Shown here piece after piece: positions 54,440 through 63,004 of a DNA stretch of 64,000 nucleotides. Position numbers and translations under genes: made by a program. The DNA is from Demequina salsinemoris (GTDB taxonomy: Bacteria; Actinomycetota; Actinomycetes; Actinomycetales; Demequinaceae): positions 310,001 through 374,000 of the forward strand of contig NZ_BBQZ01000003.1 of NCBI RefSeq assembly GCF_000974805.1, given 5' to 3'. The notes beneath the pieces are model-generated. The model was given only the letters and a program-made list of their open reading frames with translations, had not been told where the DNA came from and did no database searches. Within the stretch, counting starts at the first letter, position 1. Every line of letters begins with the position of its first letter.

Positions 54440-57058
54440 ATGCCCAAGATTCCGCTGAAGTGGCTCGAGGAGTCGATCGACCTCCTGCCCGGCTCGACCG
54501 GAGCTGATGTCGCCGCCGCGCTCGTGCGCGTGGGGCTCGAGGAGGAGGGCATCGAGGGCGGCTCCGTCACCGGGCCGCTCGTCATCGGCCGCGTCATGTC
54601 GCTGGTGAAGGAGGAGCAGTCCAACGGCAAGACCATCAACTACTGCCGCGTTGATGTGGGCTCGCACAACGACCCCGAGGGGCCGGGCCACAAGCCCGAC
54701 AACAAGGTCGAGTACCCGTCGTCTCGTGGGATCGTCTGTGGCGCCCACAACTTCGTCGAGGGCGACTTCGTCGTCGTCGTGCTTCCTGGCGCGACGCTGC
54801 CCGGGCCGTTCCCGATCTCGGGCCGCAAGACGTACGGCCACTGGTCCGACGGCATGATCTGCTCCGCGAAGGAGCTCGGGCTCGGCGAGGACCACTCGGG
54901 GATCATCGTGCTGTCGTCGCCCTCGGGTCAGTCTTCGGTGTTCGAGGGCGTCTCGGTGCCTACCGACGCGCTGGTGCCCGGTGCCGACGCGATCCCGCTG
55001 CTCGGGCTCGACGAGCAGACCATCGAGATCAACGTGACGCCCGACCGTGGGTATTCGTTCTCGGTGCGCGGCGTCGCGCGCGAGTACTCGCACTCGACGG
55101 GTCAGCCGCTGCGCGATCCCGCTGCCATCGCCGTGTCCGGACGACGCGGCGCGGGCTTCCCCGTGGACATCGACGACCAGGCGCCCATCCGTGGGCGCGT
55201 GGGCTGCGACCGCTTCGCCGCGAGGATCCTGCGCGGCTTCGATCCGGCCGCGCCGAGCCCCACGTGGATGAAGCGCAGGCTCGATCAGGCCGGCATGCGG
55301 CCGATCTCGCTGGCCGTCGACGTCACCAACTACGTGATGCTCGAGCTCGGTCAGCCGCTGCACGCGTACGACCTCGCGAAGCTCGAGGAGCCGATCGTGG
55401 TGCGTCGCGCCAAGGCGGGGGAGACCCTCGTGACGCTCGACGACGTGGAGCGCAAGCTCGATCCCGAGGACATCCTCGTCACCGACTCGGTCGGCGGCGC
55501 TGGCGAGCGCATCATCGGACTGGGCGGCGTCATGGGCGGGCTCGACACCGAGATCTCCGACACCACCACGGACATCCTGCTCGAGGCCGCGCACTGGGAC
55601 CCGATCTCGATCGCGCGTACCGCGCGACGGCATCGTCTGGGCTCGGAGGCGTCGCGCCGCTACGAGCGGGGCGTGGACACCGCGCTCCCGCCGCACGCGA
55701 TCGAGCGTGCGCTGGGGCTCATGAAGGAGTTCGGTGGCGGTGAGATCGAGGAGATCTACACCGACATCAACCACGTGGACCCGATCAAGCCGATCGTCAT
55801 GGACGCTTCGTACCCGTCGACGCTCGTCGGGGTCGAGTACCGCCAGGACGTCGTGGTCGACTCGCTCGAGCAGGTGGGCTGCATCGTCGTGGAGGACGGC
55901 ACCAAGCTGACCGTCACGCCGCCGTCGTGGCGCCCCGACCTCGAGTCGCCCGTGAACCTCGTGGAGGAGGTCGCGCGTCTGGAGGGCTACGACACCCTGC
56001 CGTCGGTCCTCCCGGTCGCGCCCCCTGGACGCGGGCTCACGCACTCGCAGAAGACCCGTCGCTCGGTGGCCCGGACACTGGCCGAGGCGGGCCTGACCGA
56101 GGTGCTGACGTACCCGTTCATGGCCGAGGCCCGTCTGGACGACATGCTCGTGCCTGCGGACGACTTCCGCCGCGTGCAGGCCGTTCGCCTCGCGAACCCG
56201 CTGTCCGCGGACAAGCCGCTCATGCGGACCGGGCTCACCGCGACGCTGATCGACGCGGTGAAGACGAACCTGGGCCGTGGCGCGCAGGACGTGGCGGTGT
56301 ACGAGATCGGCCGCGCGTACCGTGCGGACCTGATCGGCGACGTGCCGCGCTCGTTCTCGGGCTCGACGATCACGCCGGACGATGTGCAGCGCCTCAACGA
56401 GGCCCTGCCGGGTCAGCGCAGGCGTGTGGCGGGCATCATGGCTGGTAACCGCGTGCCCGCGTCGTGGAACCACGGCGCGGAGGCCTTCGACTGGACCGAT
56501 GCCATCGCGATGGTCCAGAAGGTCGCTGCGGTGTGCGGCGTGGAGCTCGAGGTGTCGCGCGAGCCGTTCGAGCACCTGTCGGCGGCGCCGGCGCACCCGG
56601 GCCGCGTGGCGTTCTTCCGCCTGGCCGACGGCGAGCCGATCGGCTTCGCGGGCGAGATGCACCCGAAGGTGTGCGAGAACCTCGGTCTGCCCGCGCGGAC
56701 CGTCGGGTTCGAGGTCGTGCTGGACCCGATGATCGATGCGTCGGAGGGCCGGATCGCGCCCGCGACGCCTGTGTCGCAGCAGGTGCTGGCGAAGGAGGAC
56801 TTCGCGTTCGTCGTGCCGGACTACGTTCCCGCAGGCTCCCTTGTGGCCGCCGTGAAGTCGGCCGGTGGCGAGCTGGTCGAGGACGCGCACGTGTTCGACG
56901 TATACACGGGCTCGCAGATCGGTGCGGGCAAGAAGTCACTGGCCGTGAACGTCGTGATGCGTGCTGCCGATCGGACCTTGTCTGCTGATGAGGTTCTTGC
57001 TGTGCGCGAGGCGATCATCGCGGCGGCGGGCGAGGAGTTCGGGGCCGTGCTGCGGTAG
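54440..57058 (+). CDS. pheT: Phenylalanyl-tRNA synthetase beta subunit
   Basis: 872 residues. MPKIPLKWLEESIDLLPGST at the start, a tRNA-binding-like domain (NYCRVDVGSHNDPEGPGHKP), B3/B4 editing domain with RPISLAVDVTNYVMLELGQ, B5, a catalytic-like domain (YTDINHVDPIKP), and the C-terminal ferredoxin-fold anticodon-binding domain (KEDFAFVVPDYVPAGSLV). The editing domain should remove Tyr-tRNA(Phe). The ATG at 54440 directly follows the pheS stop. Confidence 0.96.
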   Translation: MPKIPLKWLEESIDLLPGSTGADVAAALVRVGLEEEGIEGGSVTGPLVIGRVMSLVKEEQSNGKTINYCRVDVGSHNDPEGPGHKPDNKVEYPSSRGIVCGAHNFVEGDFVVVVLPGATLPGPFPISGRKTYGHWSDGMICSAKELGLGEDHSGIIVLSSPSGQSSVFEGVSVPTDALVPGADAIPLLGLDEQTIEINVTPDRGYSFSVRGVAREYSHSTGQPLRDPAAIAVSGRRGAGFPVDIDDQAPIRGRVGCDRFAARILRGFDPAAPSPTWMKRRLDQAGMRPISLAVDVTNYVMLELGQPLHAYDLAKLEEPIVVRRAKAGETLVTLDDVERKLDPEDILVTDSVGGAGERIIGLGGVMGGLDTEISDTTTDILLEAAHWDPISIARTARRHRLGSEASRRYERGVDTALPPHAIERALGLMKEFGGGEIEEIYTDINHVDPIKPIVMDASYPSTLVGVEYRQDVVVDSLEQVGCIVVEDGTKLTVTPPSWRPDLESPVNLVEEVARLEGYDTLPSVLPVAPPGRGLTHSQKTRRSVARTLAEAGLTEVLTYPFMAEARLDDMLVPADDFRRVQAVRLANPLSADKPLMRTGLTATLIDAVKTNLGRGAQDVAVYEIGRAYRADLIGDVPRSFSGSTITPDDVQRLNEALPGQRRRVAGIMAGNRVPASWNHGAEAFDWTDAIAMVQKVAAVCGVELEVSREPFEHLSAAPAHPGRVAFFRLADGEPIGFAGEMHPKVCENLGLPARTVGFEVVLDPMIDASEGRIAPATPVSQQVLAKEDFAFVVPDYVPAGSLVAAVKSAGGELVEDAHVFDVYTGSQIGAGKKSLAVNVVMRAADRTLSADEVLAVREAIIAAAGEEFGAVLR

Positions 57059-57079
57059 TGCTGTTGGCTCTGTGACGAT

Positions 57080-57111
57080 GGGCGGTCGGGTGGATCTTCC
57101 TCCGGCCGCCC
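57080..57111 (+). terminator. Terminator after pheT
   Basis: GGGCGGTCGG (57080-57089) and CCGGCCGCCC (57102-57111) form a 10-bp stem with one G-T pair, 21 bases after the pheT stop. GCAGTCTTTCAT follows, a weak T-rich tail. Confidence 0.75.
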
Positions 57112-58093
57112 GCAGTCTTTCATCTGGTCAATGAGGCGCTGGTTTCGCCGTCAAGTGAAGTTCGCTCGCGGAGAGCGGACATTCATCTCAAAGAGCGCCG
57201 AGTGCCATGAGGTCAGGGGCTGCGGTTCTGGAAGTCGGTCGCGACCGCGTTGGCTCCGTGGCGCGTCGTTTGCGGCCAGTCGTACTTGAGGTCTAGTTGG
57301 ACATCTCTGTGGATATCGGCAACCCAACTCAATGTGACATCTAGTGTCGTCATTATGAATATGGGCGAGATCAACTGTGTCTGCAAGCACCTAAAGATTC
57401 CAGCGATCGGCGAGCAGCGATTCGGCTTCTGGCGGGTGCGGAGACCGGGGGTCAGCGATATGGCTAGGCTTCGTGCTCAATCGGCGTTGGGGCTTGATCA
57501 GGGAACCGTTCAACAGTTGGAGGATCTACGCCTCGGGCTGACCGCTGCCTCGGCTGCTTCAGCGTGGTTCCCCGCCACCGCATTGGCCGCCCTCGCCGTC
57601 ATTGTCGCTGCTGCGACCGCCTTTGGTAGCGGGTCCAGTCCAGCGGACTGGAATCTCGGAGTGCTCGCGGTCATCGCTGCGGTCGTGATATTCCTGGTGA
57701 GCAGTCCCTGGCATCGAAACGAGTCCGCTGGTGCGGCTTGGATCTATCTCATCGATCGGGTGCTGACTTCAGGCGCCGGAGTTGGCCGGGCGGAGCCAGA
57801 CTGTTCATGCGCACCGGCGGACCAAACGCGGCGGACTTGTGGCAAGTCCGTCAGTATGGTGTTTCGTCCCTCGTTGGAGATGAACATCTGGAGGCGATCA
57901 GCCGACTGAGAGTTGAGTCGCGCCAAGCGGACGCTGACCAACGCCGGTTGCGTGGCGCGGCAACAGGGAAGTTTCAGGAAAGGTCTATCGCGTGATGAGC
58001 CTGATGAGGTCGTAACGGGTGTCGGTGAGCCGGGACTTCGTCGCTGGCGCTGCGCGTCACTCCATTGACGCGGACTGACCCGGAGCGCGACAA
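57112..58093. other. Lower-GC segment between pheT and the GH2 gene
   Basis: Nearly 1 kb whose base composition drops visibly compared with both sides. The flanks are GC-rich with strict codon bias, while this segment uses many A/T third positions in any frame. The only coding candidate is a broken membrane-protein gene (57355-57995). From 57996 to 58093 I see nothing. There is no transposase, tRNA or clear inverted-repeat border. It reads like the remnant of a horizontally acquired insert. Confidence 0.5.
57355..57995 (+). pseudogene. Remnant of a small membrane-protein gene, apparently frameshifted
   Basis: Frame one gives MNMGEINCVCKHLKI, then RLRAQSALGLDQGTVQQLED and two hydrophobic segments (TALAALAVIVAAATAF and GVLAVIAAVVIFLVS). 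It stays protein-like until about 57780, then turns into a cysteine-rich stretch ending at 57909. From about 57790 a different frame looks coding (MRTGGPNAADLWQVRQYGV, ISRLRVESRQADADQRRLRG) up to the stop at 57993-57995. A single frameshift near 57780-57800 would join both. Function unknown. It could also be two overlapping small genes. Confidence 0.4.
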
Positions 58094-58127
58094 CCGGGTA
58101 CCCGGTGGGCGACCACCAGGTACCCGG
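58094..58127. terminator. Bidirectional terminator-like hairpin downstream of the GH2 gene
   Basis: CCGGGTACC, a C/A mismatch, GGTGG, loop GCGA, then the complementary arm: 14 pairs with one mismatch, built around two GGTACC sites. It lies 29 bases beyond the end of the minus-strand GH2 gene. Confidence 0.65.
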
Positions 58128-58155
58128 CAGTGCAGCGAAGCCGGAAATCTGAGCC

Positions 58156-60561
58156 CTACGCGACAGTGAGCTCCAGCACCACGTCCTCGTAGCCCTCGGC
58201 GGACACGGTCACCGTCGCGGCACCCGCACCAGCAGGACGCACCACAGCGAGCGCGCGGCCGTCGAACGTCGTCACCGAAGAAGCGTCGAAGCGCTCCTCC
58301 GTCGTCGGCGTGCCGGACGCGATGCCAGCCAGCACGGCCGCGCCTTCCACGGCCACTGTCACCGCCGTCACGGCGTCAGCCGCGAGGACCCCAGAAGCGT
58401 CGCGCAGCTCGATCGCCACGAACGCCAGGTCGTCGTCCGTGTCGGTGAGCGAGGCGCGGTCCACCGACGCCGTCAGCGCCGGGGTAGAGGCGGTCACCAG
58501 AGAAGTTCGCCCCACCTCGTTCCCATCGCGGAAGGCGACGGCCACGAGCGAACCCGGCTGATACGTCGTCTCGAGCGTGGCCAGCATCGGCTTCGCGTCC
58601 CCGACGGCGGTGCGCGCGACCTCGACGCCGTCGAGCTCCAGGGCAACCTCGGAAGCGTCCGCGTACACCTCGACGGTCACGGGCTTGCCCTCGAAGCCGT
58701 TCCACGTCCACGAGGACACGGAGTCGCTCCACCCCCACGGGGACGGGTTGAGGATCTCGCGGCCGTGGAATTCGGGCCGCAGCACGGCGATGTACGGCTC
58801 GGTCCTCAGCCCGAACACGATCTCGCGGTAGTAGGAGATGGGACGGCGCCAGCCGGTGATGTCGATGTCTCCGCACCACGCGGTCAGGTACGGGAACTCG
58901 CGCTCGAGCTGCCCCGAAGCGGCGGCGTCCCCGACGTACATCGTCGAGCCGATGCCGACCTCGCCCAGGTAGTCCCAGCCGGTCCACGTGAAGTCGCCGA
59001 TCACGTTCGCGTGCGACTTCACGAGCGGCCACAGGTTGCCGATCTCCGACCCGAACGTCTCTGACCCGACGATCACGCGGTGGGGGAACGCCTCCGCGTC
59101 CTGCGTGTACCGGGAGTCCCCATAGTTGAGCCCGAGCACGTCGAGCACGGACGACGACTCCTCGATGCGCGTGGTCGCGTTGTCGGAGCGGGACACGGCG
59201 GCGAACGCACCCTCGCCGGCCATGAGCTCGTTGAGCCCGCCCGCCGCCTCGATCATCTGCGGCATCTCGTCGATCACGGCGAGCAGCGCGTTGACGCCGT
59301 TCGTCACGGGCCGGGTGGGGTCGAGCGCGCGCACCTTCTCGGCAAGACGACGCGCCCAGCGGGCGCCGTGCGGGGTGCCGACCTCGACGATCTCGTTGCC
59401 GATCGAGTACATGACCACCGACGGGTGATTGCGGTCCTTCGCGACGAGCGCCTCGATGTCCGCCTCCCACCACACCGGGAAGTCGGCCGCGTAGTCGTAC
59501 GGCGTCTTGAAGCGGGTCCACATGTCGAACGCCTCGTCCATGACGAGCATCCCGAGCCGGTCGCACGCGTCCAGCATGGCGGGGGAGGCGGGGTTGTGCG
59601 CCGTGCGGATCGCGTTGAACCCGGCGGCCTTCAAGAGCTCGATGCGGCGCTCCTCGGCGCGGCCGATCGCGGCGCCGCCGAGCGGCCCGTTGTCGTGGTG
59701 GATGCAGGCGCCGCGCATGAGCACCTCCTCGCCGTTGATCCTCAGCCCTTTGCGCGGGTCGACGGTGATGGTGCGGATGCCGAAGGCGGTCTCGACGGGC
59801 ACGCCGTTGTCGATCGTCACGGTCGCCTTGTACAGCGACGGCGAGTCGGGTCCCCACAGGGCGGGGTCGGCCACGTAGAAGCGCTGGCGCGCCACCGAGG
59901 TCTCCCCGGGCGCGAGCGTCAGGGGAGTCGCCTCTCCCTCGACTCGCTCACCCGAGGGGGCGGCGACATCCGTGACGACCCACACCGTCCTCGTGACGCG
60001 AGTGTCGTTGACCACGGTCGTCGCGACCGCGACGACCGCCTGGTCGTCCTCGATCCGTTCCGTCACGATGGTGACGCCGTCATTGGCGATGCGCACCGCA
60101 TCGTCCACGTGCAGGATCACGGGACGATGCAGCCCCGCCCCCGCGTACCAGCGCGAGTCCTCGCCGGTGCGGGTCTCGATGCGCAGCGCGTTGGGCTCGC
60201 CGTAGACGAGGAACGGCGTGAGGTCCACGAAGAAGCGGGCGTAGCCGTCGGCGCGGACGCCCGCGAGCTCGTTGTTGAGGAACACCTGAGCGCGACGCAT
60301 CGCGCCCTGGATCTCGAGCTGGACGGTCTTGCCCTCCCATGCGGCGGGCACGTCGAGCGTGCGCTCGTAGGTGAAGTTCGCCGACGGGTGGTAGGCCTGG
60401 GCGCCCTTGGCAGGGGCGTCGGCCGAGCGCTCCTCGTCGCGGAGCGCGTCGTGCGGCAGGCGGACGATGCCGAGGTTGCCGGGGCCGTTGCCGTCGAAGC
60501 CCGCGAAGGGCCCGGTCGGGCGCCGGTAGGTCCACTCGGAGTTGAGGGGGATCGCGGTCAT
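58156..60561 (-). CDS. Glycoside hydrolase family 2 protein (beta-galactosidase/beta-glucuronidase type)
   Basis: 801 residues. Sugar-binding jelly roll (NFTYERTLDVPAAWEGKTVQ, GAMRRAQVFLNNELAGV), Ig-like domain, then the TIM barrel with RGACIHHDNGPLGG, NAIRTAHNPASPAMLDACDR, the acid/base E390 in YSIGNEIVEVG and the likely nucleophile E501 in VGSETFGSEIG. Two further beta domains end the protein (one with NGFEGKPVTVEVYADASEV). There is no signal peptide, so the substrate must enter the cell; no transporter is nearby. The ATG at 60561 overlaps the TetR stop as ATGA. Confidence 0.9.
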   Translation of the reverse strand: MTAIPLNSEWTYRRPTGPFAGFDGNGPGNLGIVRLPHDALRDEERSADAPAKGAQAYHPSANFTYERTLDVPAAWEGKTVQLEIQGAMRRAQVFLNNELAGVRADGYARFFVDLTPFLVYGEPNALRIETRTGEDSRWYAGAGLHRPVILHVDDAVRIANDGVTIVTERIEDDQAVVAVATTVVNDTRVTRTVWVVTDVAAPSGERVEGEATPLTLAPGETSVARQRFYVADPALWGPDSPSLYKATVTIDNGVPVETAFGIRTITVDPRKGLRINGEEVLMRGACIHHDNGPLGGAAIGRAEERRIELLKAAGFNAIRTAHNPASPAMLDACDRLGMLVMDEAFDMWTRFKTPYDYAADFPVWWEADIEALVAKDRNHPSVVMYSIGNEIVEVGTPHGARWARRLAEKVRALDPTRPVTNGVNALLAVIDEMPQMIEAAGGLNELMAGEGAFAAVSRSDNATTRIEESSSVLDVLGLNYGDSRYTQDAEAFPHRVIVGSETFGSEIGNLWPLVKSHANVIGDFTWTGWDYLGEVGIGSTMYVGDAAASGQLEREFPYLTAWCGDIDITGWRRPISYYREIVFGLRTEPYIAVLRPEFHGREILNPSPWGWSDSVSSWTWNGFEGKPVTVEVYADASEVALELDGVEVARTAVGDAKPMLATLETTYQPGSLVAVAFRDGNEVGRTSLVTASTPALTASVDRASLTDTDDDLAFVAIELRDASGVLAADAVTAVTVAVEGAAVLAGIASGTPTTEERFDASSVTTFDGRALAVVRPAGAGAATVTVSAEGYEDVVLELTVA

Positions 60562-61301
60562 GAGTCTGCCTTCCGGTCGGGAGCCGGCTGTCCGGCGTCG
60601 TGGAGGATGAGGTGGAGGAAGCCCTCCAAGGCGGCGGGGACGTCCACCTCGTCGGGATCGATGAGCCAATGGAGCTGCGCGCCCTCCCACAGGGACAGGA
60701 GGGTCGCGGCCGCCCACGAGGGGGTGACGCCGTCGCGCAGCGCGCCGTCCTCCGCGAGCTGGGAGAGCCAGCCCTCGAAGTTCGTGCGCACATGGCGGAG
60801 TCGGTCCCTGAAGTAGTCGTCGAGCGGGTGGTCGGGCGTCACGGACTCGGCGGCGAGCACGGTGTACAACGCGATCGCGTCGGGTGAGGACTCGTTGTGC
60901 CGCGCGAGTGCAAGGACCGCATCGACGGGGCGGGCCGGGCCGTCGGTCTGTGTCGCGGCCACGAGCGCATCGCCCCTGGCGTCTCGCTCATGCATCAGAG
61001 CGAGCAGCAGCGCGGGCTTGCTGGGGAAGTGGTGGGTGACGGTCGACTGGTCGATCCCGCATCGTCGGGCTACCTCCCGCATCGACCCCGCGCGGTATCC
61101 CTGCTCGGAGAACACCTGCGTCGCGGCCTCAAGGATCGCTGCGCGGGTGGTGGCCGAGCGCTTGTAGGGGCCGCGGGGCTTCGCGCTGGAGGTCCGTGCG
61201 CTGGGGGTCTGCGCGCCAGGGGTCTGTGCGCTGGGGGTCTGTGCGCCAGGGGTCTGTGCGCTGCGCGGGCTCGGGGTGGCATGGGGATCGTCGTCGATCA
61301 T
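60558..61301 (-). CDS. TetR-family transcriptional regulator of the GH2 gene
   Basis: 247 residues. A low-complexity N-terminus of about 45 residues contains five copies of a five-residue repeat (AQTPG/AQTPS types). The DNA-binding domain follows: AAILEAATQVFSEQGYRAGS and MREVARRCGIDQSTVTHHFPSKPALLLAL (in two parts, about residues 53-102). A TetR_C-type ligand domain completes it (SPDAIALYTVLAAESVTPDH, LSLWEGAQLHWLIDP). It is coupled to the GH2 gene, so it probably regulates that gene and itself in response to a sugar or a metabolite (inference). Confidence 0.87.
   Translation of the reverse strand: MIDDDPHATPSPRSAQTPGAQTPSAQTPGAQTPSARTSSAKPRGPYKRSATTRAAILEAATQVFSEQGYRAGSMREVARRCGIDQSTVTHHFPSKPALLLALMHERDARGDALVAATQTDGPARPVDAVLALARHNESSPDAIALYTVLAAESVTPDHPLDDYFRDRLRHVRTNFEGWLSQLAEDGALRDGVTPSWAAATLLSLWEGAQLHWLIDPDEVDVPAALEGFLHLILHDAGQPAPDRKADS
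61183..61257. repeat. Five tandem 15-bp repeats inside the tetR N-terminus
   Basis: Units begin GCGCTGGAGGTCCGT (degenerate), then alternate GCGCTGGGGGTCTGC/T and GCGCCAGGGGTCTGT up to 61257, giving a 30-bp higher-order pattern. Being a multiple of three, changes in copy number would keep the frame. Confidence 0.9.
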
Positions 61302-61330
61302 GGCGCCATGCTCCCTTCCTCATTGAAAAT

Positions 61331-61374
61331 CCATCAAGCGCAGGAATTTGATGGTTGCACAGCAGTTGAGCCGT
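61331..61374. promoter_or_regulatory. Possible operators in the tetR/Dabb intergenic region
   Basis: The 126 bases between the divergent tetR and Dabb genes are AT-rich for this genome. They contain the inverted repeat CCATCAA (61331-61337) and TTGATGG, and TTGCA followed 15 bases later by TGCAA. Either could be the TetR binding site. Confidence 0.4.
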
Positions 61375-61427
61375 TGCAAAACTGAGAAGGTAGTGCCTGG
61401 GGTGAGGTGCGGTGCCAGACTCGACTC

Positions 61428-61739
61428 ATGAGCGAATCGGGAAGCCTGGTCCACGTCGTGCTGGTGAAGTGGCGCGAGGGTCTGCCTTCCCGCGTGCTCG
61501 ACGAGATCGGGCGCAGGGTCGCCGGCTTCACCGAGACGATCGACGGCGTGGTGGACGCCGTGGAGGGTTCCAGCGTCAGCTCGGAGGACCTCGAGGGCGG
61601 GTTCGACTGGGGCCTGGTCGTCACCTTCGCTGACGCGGTCGCGAGGGACGGCTACCTGGACCACCCCGAGCACCTGCCCGTCTCCGCGGCGATCGGGGAG
61701 TGGAGCGAACGCGTCGTGGTGTTCGACCTCGCGCGATAG
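61428..61739 (+). CDS. Dabb (stress-responsive A/B barrel) domain protein
   Basis: 103 residues. VHVVLVKWREGLPSRVLDEI at the start, FDWGLVVTFADAVARDGYL in the middle and HPEHLPVSAAIGEWSERVVVF near the end match the dimeric Dabb fold. Function in bacteria is generally unknown. The ATG at 61428 is 6 bases after a CAGACT box, suggesting a leaderless transcript; an ATG seven codons earlier (61407) is less likely. It is divergent from tetR. Confidence 0.8.
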   Translation: MSESGSLVHVVLVKWREGLPSRVLDEIGRRVAGFTETIDGVVDAVEGSSVSSEDLEGGFDWGLVVTFADAVARDGYLDHPEHLPVSAAIGEWSERVVVFDLAR

Positions 61740-61748
61740 CTCGACCGC

Positions 61749-62303
61749 ATGTCCTGGGTCCTCCTGCTGCTCGACGTCGATGGCGTCATCTCGCCGATGG
61801 CTCCGCCAGGCTCGCACGGAGGCTCCTGGCCCGAGGCCTCGTGGGAGATCGCCCCGGTCGGCGGGATGCTCGGCACCGAGTACTCGACGGAGATGATCGG
61901 TCAGCTCCGCAGGATCGCGTCACTCCCGGGTGTGGACGGCGCGTGGTGCACCACGTGGGGGCCGATGGCGCCGAAGCGGCTCGCCCCCGTGATCGGGCTG
62001 GGGCGCCGATGGCCGGCGCTCGAGCCCGGGCCCCATGAGAGCCACTTCTGCGGGCCGGGGTGGTGGAAGGCCGCGCGAGCGCGCGAGGAGGTCGCCAGGC
62101 ACGATGCGGTGGTGTGGGTCGATGACCTCATCGACCCGTGGCGAGAGGCGTTGGACGATGCGGGCCTCGCCGGGCCAGAGTCCTGGCCGGGCGGGCGGCT
62201 GCTCGCGGTGTCGCCGGCTCCCGACGAGGGGCTGTCACCTCAGGATCTGGCCGAGATCGGCGCGTTCGTGCGGCATGCGCTGCGGGCGAACGAGGGCGTC
62301 TAG
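61749..62303 (+). CDS. HAD-like hydrolase-fold protein
   Basis: 184 residues. The first HAD motif LLLLDVDGVISPM supplies D9 and D11. GAWCTTWGPMAPKRLAPVIG and VVWVDDLIDPWREAL are consistent with the HAD group found in RNA-repair-like and unknown proteins (PF18143-type). The substrate is unknown. It starts 9 bases after the Dabb stop and so is probably co-transcribed. Its 3' end overlaps the convergent next gene by 4 bases. Confidence 0.75.
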   Translation: MSWVLLLLDVDGVISPMAPPGSHGGSWPEASWEIAPVGGMLGTEYSTEMIGQLRRIASLPGVDGAWCTTWGPMAPKRLAPVIGLGRRWPALEPGPHESHFCGPGWWKAARAREEVARHDAVVWVDDLIDPWREALDDAGLAGPESWPGGRLLAVSPAPDEGLSPQDLAEIGAFVRHALRANEGV

Positions 62304-62725
62304 CGCGGCCCCAGGATCGGGTGGTTGAGGACGATGCGCAGGATGCCGCTCGCGGTGAGGATGACGTGCGGTTCGGTGCCGTCGTCCAGCGTCTCCTGAC
62401 GCTCCGCGTCGCCCTCGTCGAGCACCGCGACCACGACGCTCTCGGGGAACGCAGGCGTGCCCACGGGCGGGTTCGCTGTCCAGCAGTCGCCGGAGTCCAT
62501 CCACTCGGTCTCAAGATCGTCTCGCATGCATGACGCCCACTCGGTGGCCGGCGTCTGCACGATCACGGGCGAGATGCCCTGCCCCAGCAGCCACGCGGTG
62601 ATCCGGGACGTGCGCTGGATCTGCTCGAGCGGCGTGCCCGTGAGGGTCTCCATCGAATGACCCCACTGGAGGGCCGCGTCCGCGGCCTTCGCGAGGGGTG
62701 AGCCGGGGGTGAGGGTCGGCTTCAT
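62300..62725 (-). CDS. Hypothetical protein
   Basis: 141 residues with no recognisable domain. AWLLGQGISPVIVQTPATEW, PESVVVAVLDEGDAERQE and PHVILTASGILRIVLNHPIL suggest a small alpha/beta protein. No signal peptide or transmembrane helix. The ATG at 62725 follows AAGGAGT by about 7 bases. Its stop overlaps the HAD gene stop in the shared CTAG. Expression looks plausible from the ribosome-binding site and codon use. Confidence 0.65.
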   Translation of the reverse strand: MKPTLTPGSPLAKAADAALQWGHSMETLTGTPLEQIQRTSRITAWLLGQGISPVIVQTPATEWASCMRDDLETEWMDSGDCWTANPPVGTPAFPESVVVAVLDEGDAERQETLDDGTEPHVILTASGILRIVLNHPILGPR

Positions 62726-63004
62726 GGTCGGACTCCTTCGGGGACATCGCCACGCGGGGGATCACGGGCGTCCATATGCTCCATCGACCCGCGGAGCGAC
62801 CCGGTAAGACGCGCCGGTGTCTGCTTGGACACATCACCAAGTGCTCCCGGGTGTCGGCAAGAGCCGGCTCGCGCCGCACGGCTTTGCGTGAAAAAGCGTG
62901 GAATGCCAGGGATGACCCTTGTGCGGCGGCGCTGTCTCCGGCAGAGTGGGTCCGCCGGAACCGTGCGGGGGCACGCTTCGACACGGCCTCGTGAGGGGGA
63001 GACG

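Noticed and set aside
57151..57390. 79-codon minus-strand frame in the low-GC segment
   Set aside because: No ribosome-binding site, no domain and composition unlike a protein; kept out of the features.
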